Assembly (NCBI GenBank): GCA_000431155.1
Contig: HF985652.1
Location: 114,249-142,478, forward strand
From: Bacteroides sp. CAG:927
Lineage (GTDB): Bacteria; Bacteroidota; Bacteroidia; Bacteroidales; Muribaculaceae
DNA length: 28,230 bases
Direction of reading: 5' to 3'
The notes under the pieces are model-generated. The model saw only the letters and a program-made list of their open reading frames with translations, was not told the DNA's origin and ran no database searches. Below are positions 21,932-28,230 of this stretch, in pieces; positions within the stretch are counted from its first letter, which is position 1, and each line of letters begins with the position of its first letter. The position numbers and the translations under genes were made by a program.

Positions 21932-24900
21932 CAAAAACCAAGCACATATCTGCATTGCCACCCCTCAAGGGACGACCATGGTGGATAAAACTAATTGTCT
22001 GGATAGTGGCGTTATGTGGCGCAGCTGCGATACTGCTGGTGGGTATTGCCACACTTGCGGTATGGATTCTCACCCCTCCGAGGCTCACTCCTCTGGTGGA
22101 GCAAACCGCCTCATCCTATCTCAACGCCGATGTTCATGCCAAACGCGTGGAACTGACATACTGGAGCACATGGCCCCGGCTGAGCCTGAAAGTTGATTCA
22201 CTTACAATCGTAAGCAAATCGCTGCATGGCATCACCGCCGCCGAGCGCAGCCGCCTGCCTGAGAATGCCGACACCCTGCTCACAATGGAGCATTTTGAAG
22301 GTGGAATACACATGCTCAATCTGCTCAAAAATAAACTCTCGCTTTATGATGTGCAGCTCAAGCGGCCAAACATCAATCTCGTGGCTCTTGATTCTGCTCG
22401 CGTCAACTACGACATAGTGCCGACCGAGCCGGAAGAAAAGCCCAAAGAATCCAATCTGCCCATGCCGGCCATTTCAATCAACAAATTTGAAATACTTGGC
22501 AACTTCCCCATAAGATATTTTTCGGCTGCCGACTCTCTGGATATGACGCTGACTCTCCACGACTCTAAAATCACCGGCGAGGCAGAACCCACCTACGCCG
22601 TCAGCATCAGCAGCCACGGCAGTAACCGCTCGCCCAAACTGCCCATTGACAGCCTGTATCTGGGCATGAACGGAAAAGTTACATGGGACCCGTTTGTCAA
22701 TCCCTTGGCAGTGGAGATGACCGACTTCAATGTGCAGGCAGGCAAACTCGCCATGCAATTCTCTGCAAAGATAGATGCAAGCGACTCTCTTAAAATCCAC
22801 ACCTTGGACATCAACGCCCCGCATCTGCGCATAGCAGACGCCATTGACATTGTTCCATCCACAATGCGCGGAGAGCTGGCCAAACTCACCACCGACCTTG
22901 AAGTGGGGCTGAAGCTGCAGCTGCTCCGCCCATACACCGTAGGCACCGACAAACTTCCATGGATAAAAGCCCGACTTGTGATTCCCGACGGCACACTGCG
23001 CTACGAGCAACTGTATCTGCAACGCATCAACGCCGACATCGAGGCCCTGATAAACGGCGACAACCTTGACAAATCAACCGTGGATGTGAAGAAATTCACC
23101 GCCATAGCCCGGGCCATGGGCTTTTCAATCAGCGGCAAAGTGAGCACGCCCATCTCCAACCCGACCGTCAGCGGAACTTTCCGTGGCGGGGTGTCACTCA
23201 CACGCCTTCCGAGCGTGCTGTGGCGCAAGCTCGGTATGGAGATGAAGGGCCTGCTTACGGGCGATGCCGACTTCAAACTGCGCCAAAGCTGGCTAACGCC
23301 CAAAAAGTTTCATAAAATCAACATCAACGGCCACCTCAATCTCACCGATTTCGTACTCGTTGACACCCTCAACGACCTTCACGCCACCATGCACAAGGCA
23401 TCATTTGATCTCGGTTCACGCTCGCACGTGGAGATAAAAGGACATAAGGTGGATTCACTTCTCACCGCCTCTCTGCAAATCGACACAGTGTGGATGCAAA
23501 CCCAAGGTATAGAGTTAGCCGGACGAGGTCTGAAAGCCGGTATCGGGGCGCGAAATGTAGCATCATCCACCGACACTACGCAAATCAATCCAATAGGAGG
23601 CAACATACGAGCCGAACTGCTTACTCTGCGCAGCGACTCCGACACCATATCCATGCGCATTCGCAATGCCACCGTCAAAACCGCTCTCCGACGATACAAT
23701 CAGGACTCGCGCGCTCCACTCCTTGGCATCTCCATAGGTGCCGACAGAATAAGATATGCCGATGCGCTCAATCGTGTGACACTGCGCAATGCCTTCGCCG
23801 CCTTGCAGCTTCATCCGCGCAAAAAACGCGCTCTCAGCCCGCGCATGCAGGCACGATTTGACTCTGTAGCCGCCCTGCATCCCGAACTGAGCACCGACAG
23901 CATACTTGCCTTGGCTCGGCCTAAACGCAACCGTGTGCATAAAGCCGACTCCACACGCGAGAACATGGACTTTGGTGTGGACGGCAAATTGCGCAAGGCA
24001 TTGAGACTATGGCAAGTCGAAGGCACCCTGAAAGCCGAACGCGGACGGTTGCTCACTCCTTTCTTCCCGCTGCGCAACCGCCTGCGCAACCTCAACATGG
24101 AGTTCAACACCGACAGCATCACCCTCACCGACACCCGTATAACCAGCGGAAGAAGTGATTTCACGCTCAACGGCAAGCTCAACCATATATCACGCGCACT
24201 GACATCGCGCCGCGGCTCACCACTCACGCTTGAATTCAGCGTAAGCAGCGACACTGTGGATATAAACCAAGTTACAGACGCACTGATGGCCGGAGCCGCA
24301 TTTGCCGACAAGCTGAGCAAAGGAGCCGTGACAATATCCAACAGCGACAACGATGAGGCCGTGCAGCAATCAATAAGCAATGCGGCATCACCGGAAGAAA
24401 GAGCCGCCCTGATAGTGCCCGCCAACCTTCAGGCCAACCTGAACATAAGAGCCAAAAACGTAATATACGGTGACTTGTGGTTCAAACGGTTCAGAGGTAA
24501 TGTTGATGTATATGACGGAGCTGTCAGCCTGTCGCCGCTGAGTGCCCACACCGCTATAGGGTCCGTCACCATGTCGGCCTTGTATTCGGCCCCCAATCCC
24601 GACAGCCTGAGTTTTGCCACCGGCATCAACATACGCAAGCTGCATCTCGGCGATGTGCTTGACATGGTGGGCGGCATTGACACCATTATGCCGCTGCTGA
24701 AATCCGTGGACGGCATTGTGGATGCCGACCTTGCGATGAGTACACGCCTTGATTCTATGCTCAATTTTGATCTTTCCTCAGTGGACATGGCCCTCAAGCT
24801 ATCGGGCGACAGCCTTGTGCTCATGGACAGCGAAACATTCCGCACGCTCAGCAAATGGCTAATGTTCAAGGACAAAAAGCACAATATGATTAATCATATG

Positions 24901-25407
24901 GCAGTGGAAATGGTAGTGAAAGACTCCCGGCTGAGCCTGTTCCCGTTCATCTTTGACCTTGACCGCTACAAACTCGGAGTTATGGGCGGCAATGACATGG
25001 GTCTGAATCTGGACTATCATGTTGCCGTGCTCAAATCACCGCTGCCGTTCAAATTCGGCATAAACATCAAGGGTACGCCCGAAAAAATGAAGATACGAGT
25101 CGGCAAAGCTCGCCTCAATGAAAAATCAATAGCCACAACACGCCAAGTATCCGATACACTGCGCATAAACCTTGTCAACGAAATTTCGCGTGCATTCAAG
25201 GCCGGCATCCGTCGCCGTGGCACATCCAAACTGCGGTTCGGCAACACTTCCGCATCACAGATGCTCCCCGAAACTGAGGACACCATGAGCCACGCCGATT
25301 CAGTGGCATTTATCAAGCAAGGGCTTATTGAGGCTCCGGAAGGGTTTATGATGCCCGACTCCACCAGTGTGACCAAGAAAAAGAAGCAATCCAAGAAAAA
25401 GAAATAA
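21928..25407 (+). CDS. AsmA-like inner-membrane-anchored periplasmic protein
   Basis: 1159 aa. An N-terminal cytosolic stretch is followed by one membrane segment at about residues 20-48 (WIKLIVWIVALCGAAAILLV). The next portion, VEQTASSYLNADVHAKRVEL, is the typical AsmA N-terminal sequence. The long remainder has the repeating beta-strand pattern of AsmA/TamB-like proteins that bridge the envelope and are linked to lipid transport to the outer membrane. The C-terminal third includes LSFATGINIRKLHLGDVLD. The chain ends in a lysine-rich tail. The ATG at 21928, overlapping the previous stop, is preferred over the upstream in-frame TTG at 21889. The HAD gene follows 2 nt after the stop. Confidence 0.87.
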   Translation: MTKTKHISALPPLKGRPWWIKLIVWIVALCGAAAILLVGIATLAVWILTPPRLTPLVEQTASSYLNADVHAKRVELTYWSTWPRLSLKVDSLTIVSKSLHGITAAERSRLPENADTLLTMEHFEGGIHMLNLLKNKLSLYDVQLKRPNINLVALDSARVNYDIVPTEPEEKPKESNLPMPAISINKFEILGNFPIRYFSAADSLDMTLTLHDSKITGEAEPTYAVSISSHGSNRSPKLPIDSLYLGMNGKVTWDPFVNPLAVEMTDFNVQAGKLAMQFSAKIDASDSLKIHTLDINAPHLRIADAIDIVPSTMRGELAKLTTDLEVGLKLQLLRPYTVGTDKLPWIKARLVIPDGTLRYEQLYLQRINADIEALINGDNLDKSTVDVKKFTAIARAMGFSISGKVSTPISNPTVSGTFRGGVSLTRLPSVLWRKLGMEMKGLLTGDADFKLRQSWLTPKKFHKININGHLNLTDFVLVDTLNDLHATMHKASFDLGSRSHVEIKGHKVDSLLTASLQIDTVWMQTQGIELAGRGLKAGIGARNVASSTDTTQINPIGGNIRAELLTLRSDSDTISMRIRNATVKTALRRYNQDSRAPLLGISIGADRIRYADALNRVTLRNAFAALQLHPRKKRALSPRMQARFDSVAALHPELSTDSILALARPKRNRVHKADSTRENMDFGVDGKLRKALRLWQVEGTLKAERGRLLTPFFPLRNRLRNLNMEFNTDSITLTDTRITSGRSDFTLNGKLNHISRALTSRRGSPLTLEFSVSSDTVDINQVTDALMAGAAFADKLSKGAVTISNSDNDEAVQQSISNAASPEERAALIVPANLQANLNIRAKNVIYGDLWFKRFRGNVDVYDGAVSLSPLSAHTAIGSVTMSALYSAPNPDSLSFATGINIRKLHLGDVLDMVGGIDTIMPLLKSVDGIVDADLAMSTRLDSMLNFDLSSVDMALKLSGDSLVLMDSETFRTLSKWLMFKDKKHNMINHMAVEMVVKDSRLSLFPFIFDLDRYKLGVMGGNDMGLNLDYHVAVLKSPLPFKFGINIKGTPEKMKIRVGKARLNEKSIATTRQVSDTLRINLVNEISRAFKAGIRRRGTSKLRFGNTSASQMLPETEDTMSHADSVAFIKQGLIEAPEGFMMPDSTSVTKKKKQSKKKK

Positions 25408-25409
25408 CA

Positions 25410-26159
25410 ATGTTCACCGACGAGATACAAGCATTTCTACAACGGCATGACTACATGCAGGTGGAACCCAAGGCCGCTCTTATTGATATGGACGGTACCC
25501 TCTACGACAGCATGCCGTTTCACGCCAAAGCGTGGCATATGATGTGCGATGAAGCCGGGATTCCCAACACCGAGGATGAATTTTTCTTATACGAAGGACG
25601 CACCGGGGCTTCCACCATCAATCTGCTCTACGACCGCACATACTCCCACAACGCCACCGATGACGAGATAGAACGCCTCTACCACCGCAAGACCGAGATA
25701 TTCCGGGATATAGCGCATGTAAATAAAATGCCCGGTGCCGAGCAACTACTGCTGTTCATGCAGCAAATAGAGATGCAGCGCATACTTGTCACCGGGTCAG
25801 GTCAGCGGTCGCTTATCGACCGCCTTGAGCGCGATTTTCCCGGCAGCTTCACCCCCGAAACCATGATTACAGCCAAAGATGTGACCCATGGCAAGCCACA
25901 TCCCGAACCTTATCTCATGGCAATGAAACTTGCCAAAGTACAGCCTTGGCAAAGCGTTGTGATAGAAAACGCCCCTCTGGGAGTGGAAGCCGGCGATGCA
26001 GCCGGAGCTTTCACCATAGGTGTGACCACAGGACCCATACCAAGAGCGGAGCTTGAAAAAGCCGGAGCTGCAATTGTGTTTGACTCCATGCAGGAGCTTG
26101 CCGACAAATTTCCGGTACTCGTGTACTCTCTTATCACCACCTCGCGTAATTTCAACTGA
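25410..26159 (+). CDS. HAD-superfamily phosphatase, beta-phosphoglucomutase-like
   Basis: 249 aa. HAD motif I is DMDGTLYDS with nucleophile Asp26 and Asp28. A helical cap domain is at about residues 33-105 (FHAKAWHMMCDEAG). Motif II is Thr128 in ILVTGSG, motif III is Lys162 in GKPHPEPY, and motif IV is the ENAPLGVEAG stretch (186-195), where most relatives have EDSxxGxxA. The order matches the subfamily of phosphoglucomutase- and phosphoglycolate-type enzymes; the substrate is not evident. It starts 2 nt after the AsmA-like gene and its stop shares one base with the aroB start (TGATG), so it is translated together with aroB. Confidence 0.9.
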   Translation: MFTDEIQAFLQRHDYMQVEPKAALIDMDGTLYDSMPFHAKAWHMMCDEAGIPNTEDEFFLYEGRTGASTINLLYDRTYSHNATDDEIERLYHRKTEIFRDIAHVNKMPGAEQLLLFMQQIEMQRILVTGSGQRSLIDRLERDFPGSFTPETMITAKDVTHGKPHPEPYLMAMKLAKVQPWQSVVIENAPLGVEAGDAAGAFTIGVTTGPIPRAELEKAGAAIVFDSMQELADKFPVLVYSLITTSRNFN

Positions 26160-27223
26160 TGCAATCACTCATATTCACACTCACACCCGCAGACAATCTG
26201 CAGGCCGAAACAGAACGCATGTCTCCGCGTGGAGGCATTTTTGTGCTGTGCGATGAAAACACTGCCCGACTTGCATACCCCCGGCTTGCAAAAGGGTGTC
26301 CCGCGCTGGAGCACGCGCATCTTATAGTCGTGCCGACAGGAGACAGCAACAAGAACCTGACCAACCTGAGCCGTGTGTGGGAACAGCTGCAGCAGCACGG
26401 AGCCACACGCCACTCTCTCCTTATAAACTTAGGGGGAGGCATGGTCACAGACATGGGGGGATTTGCCGCTGCAACTTTCAAGCGCGGTATGCGGTGGATA
26501 AATGTGCCCACCACACTTCTCGGAGCCGTAGATGCCGCTGTAGGAGGCAAAACCGGTATCAATTTCCATGGCCTGAAAAACGAGATAGGAGTGTTTGCCG
26601 AAGCTGCATCGGTCATAATATCGCCGATATTCTTTGACACCCTTCCGCACAAAGAGCTGCTATCGGGATATGCCGAGATGCTCAAGCACGCGCTGCTGCA
26701 AAGCAAATCCGACACCGATATGCTTCTTGAGCATGATGTCACATCCATTGACCCCATACAGATGCTGGAGCTTTTGCGCCGTAGTGTGGCGGTCAAGCAG
26801 CGAATAGTTGAAATTGACCCGCACGAAAAAGGGCTGAGAAAATCACTGAATCTCGGCCACACATTCGGTCATGCATTTGAGTCATTCTACATGAACTCCG
26901 ACACTCCCGTGCCACACGGATATGCCGTGGCGTGGGGACTTGTATGCGCATTGGTCATGAGCCACCTGCATCTGCAGTTTGATGCCTCTTTGCTGCGCAA
27001 ATTTGCCCAATATGTAGAGTGCAATTACGGTGTGCCGCAAATACGATGCTCCCATTACGACAGCCTGCTGGACCTGATGAGACATGACAAGAAAAACACC
27101 GACTCCACCCATATACAGTTCACACTGCTCAATGCCCCCGGCTCACCCGAGATAGCTCAGGAAGCAAGTGAGGATGACATAAAGACCACCCTCGACCTCA
27201 TGCGCGACCTGCTGCATATCTGA
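26159..27223 (+). CDS. aroB: 3-dehydroquinate synthase
   Basis: 354 aa. It converts DAHP to 3-dehydroquinate, step two of the shikimate route to aromatic amino acids. The NAD site includes GDSNKNL (61-67) and NLGGGMVTDMGGFAAAT (90-106). Substrate and fold signatures are VPTTLLGAVDAAVGGKTGIN (116-135). Zinc ligands appear as Glu173 in GYAEMLKHAL, His234 in LNLGHTFGHA and His253 in PHGYAVAWG. The second His motif has Tyr where many AroB proteins have Glu (HGEAV); as I recall this is common in Bacteroidetes. Its start shares one base with the stop of the HAD gene. Its stop abuts directly that of the opposing epimerase gene. Confidence 0.95.
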   Translation: MQSLIFTLTPADNLQAETERMSPRGGIFVLCDENTARLAYPRLAKGCPALEHAHLIVVPTGDSNKNLTNLSRVWEQLQQHGATRHSLLINLGGGMVTDMGGFAAATFKRGMRWINVPTTLLGAVDAAVGGKTGINFHGLKNEIGVFAEAASVIISPIFFDTLPHKELLSGYAEMLKHALLQSKSDTDMLLEHDVTSIDPIQMLELLRRSVAVKQRIVEIDPHEKGLRKSLNLGHTFGHAFESFYMNSDTPVPHGYAVAWGLVCALVMSHLHLQFDASLLRKFAQYVECNYGVPQIRCSHYDSLLDLMRHDKKNTDSTHIQFTLLNAPGSPEIAQEASEDDIKTTLDLMRDLLHI

Positions 27224-28105
27224 CTACAGATTGTCAAATATGATGGTATAGGATGCCGAAAAAGTTTGTCCGGGAGCGAGGTGATTCACCCACTCGCGAT
27301 TGGCGAACTCGCCTTCGTATCCTACGGCATCGGTTCTTCCCCACCACGGTTCAATGCACACAAACGGAGCATCCGGCTTCGGCGACCACAGTCCTACAAG
27401 CGGAGCATTAAAGAGTAGCGTGATGTAAGGCGTGCGCTGCTTTGTGAGCATTGACACACGGTGCACCTGACTGTCGGCCAATATAATGGCATCGTGCTCA
27501 AATGTAGAGGCTGTAACCGGAAGCATTGACTCGCTGTCTGTTGCAACAGGCACACTTTCAGCGCCGACACACCCGTTGCGCTCTATAACCTGCGCTCTCA
27601 ACGGCGAAAAGCCCATTTGAAAATAGGCATGAACAGGATCATTGACAGAGAATTCGGGATAATTGAATGCAGGATGTGCCCCGATCTGAAAATCCATAGG
27701 GCGGCTGTCAGTATTTTTGACACGCCACATCACCTCCAGACGGGCTTCTTGCAGGCGATAGCCTATTTCAAGGCGAAAATTGCGCGGATATTTCGCAAGA
27801 GTGTCAGCATTGCTCTCCAGAACGAACCATGCCTCATCCTCGGGCGCATTCTCCAACGGCAGGAAGTCGCAATCGCGTGCAAACCCGTGCTGCCCCATGG
27901 CATATTCCTTGCCGTCCATCAGGAACTTGCCCTGCCACAAGGCACCTACAATGGGGAAAAGCACCGGCGAACGGCGTCCCCAGAAAGTTTTGTCACCATG
28001 CCATAAATACTGGTAATGAGAGCGGTTTTGCTCTATGCTCTGCAATTCGGCACCGTGATCTGAAATAGTCACGGTCAACAAATCGTTGTGTAATGTCTGT
28101 ATCAT
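27224..28105 (-). CDS. Aldose 1-epimerase family protein
   Basis: 293 aa galactose-mutarotase-fold protein, the length of the LacX/YeaD-like group rather than classic GalM. Motifs are HGAELQSI (17-24), RRSPVLFPIVG (44-54), the conserved HGFARD (73-78), and GAHPAFNYP (142-150) with His144 as the likely general acid. The C-terminal CIEPWWGRTDA is typical and supplies the region of the catalytic Glu. The substrate, a free sugar or sugar phosphate, is not evident. The ATG is preceded by a perfect -7 box with only 4 nt between, so the mRNA is probably leaderless. The stop is immediately adjacent to the aroB stop, with no spacer and no terminator. Confidence 0.9.
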   Translation of the reverse strand: MIQTLHNDLLTVTISDHGAELQSIEQNRSHYQYLWHGDKTFWGRRSPVLFPIVGALWQGKFLMDGKEYAMGQHGFARDCDFLPLENAPEDEAWFVLESNADTLAKYPRNFRLEIGYRLQEARLEVMWRVKNTDSRPMDFQIGAHPAFNYPEFSVNDPVHAYFQMGFSPLRAQVIERNGCVGAESVPVATDSESMLPVTASTFEHDAIILADSQVHRVSMLTKQRTPYITLLFNAPLVGLWSPKPDAPFVCIEPWWGRTDAVGYEGEFANREWVNHLAPGQTFSASYTIIFDNL

Positions 28106-28109
28106 GACG

Positions 28110-28117
28110 CAAATTTA
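28110..28117 (-). promoter_or_regulatory. -7 promoter box of the epimerase-like gene
   Basis: On the minus strand TAAATTTG is followed by CGTC and then the ATG. It is an exact TAnnTTTG match, the same layout as for dgt. No -33 TTTG at normal spacing was found (nearest candidates are 12 and 30 nt away). The remaining sequence to 28230 shows no gene. Confidence 0.55.
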
Positions 28118-28230
28118 CGCAAAATCTCTCAAATCATGAATACGGGTCAAAAAACCGTGTATCAGGCACACAAAAAGCATTAAATTCACACGGCTATTTC
28201 ATTTAAACTAAAATAAAGAGCACATCTTTC

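Noticed and set aside
23811..24425. Minus-strand ORF of 204 aa inside the AsmA-like gene
   Set aside because: Low-complexity Ser/Leu/Arg-rich text, no start signal, antisense to a convincing gene.
1..28230. CRISPR array, insertion sequence or rRNA
   Set aside because: No regularly spaced repeats, no transposase and no rRNA sequence were seen anywhere in the window.

Overview
The window looks like a chromosome segment of an anaerobic Bacteroidales bacterium; Muribaculaceae is a guess from gene content and order. The signs are repeated Bacteroidetes-type promoters (TTTG/TTG, about 20 nt, then TAnnTTTG), almost no Shine-Dalgarno sequences, a single-chain pyruvate:ferredoxin oxidoreductase, a cvpA-sufBCDS block, rubrerythrin, a DUF5715-type lipoprotein and AsmA-type proteins.

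Region A (1-5300) is accessory and visibly more AT-rich than the rest. It holds the end of a DUF3871-like protein, a RadC-type JAB protein, a stretch with a promoter and a 160-nt rod-shaped fold (1374-1533), then a string of small genes of unknown function, four of them exported or lipoproteins. Two related 55-bp imperfect palindromes each follow the stop of one of these lipoprotein genes. The region ends at a tRNA-Phe gene (5307-5424) whose D-loop carries a 42-nt hairpin insertion and whose stems contain mismatches.

Region B (5430-7257) is a junction zone. It has a strong terminator, two decayed minus-strand genes with frameshifts, and a 439-aa protein with a RelA/SpoT-type synthetase core and a long unassigned C-terminal half, which lies directly downstream of dgt on the same strand.

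Region C (7319-28230) is core-like and more GC-rich. It contains dgt (minus strand), cvpA and the SUF iron-sulfur operon sufB-sufC-sufD-sufS plus a ThiF/MoeB-like E1 gene, nifJ, rubrerythrin (minus), a DUF805 membrane protein (minus), a PH-domain membrane protein with a probable frameshift at its start, tRNA-Asp (minus), a DUF5715-type lipoprotein overlapping a 1159-aa AsmA-like protein, a HAD phosphatase, aroB, and an aldose-epimerase-like gene (minus) whose stop codon touches that of aroB. SUF, nifJ and rubrerythrin fit together as iron-sulfur assembly, a major iron-sulfur enzyme, and peroxide protection.

Several promoters in region C sit so close to the start codon (4-5 nt after the -7 box for dgt, the PH-domain gene and the epimerase gene) that the mRNAs would be leaderless or nearly so. 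The least explained material is the rod-shaped fold, the palindrome-linked lipoprotein genes, the interrupted tRNA-Phe, and the RelA/SpoT protein next to dgt.
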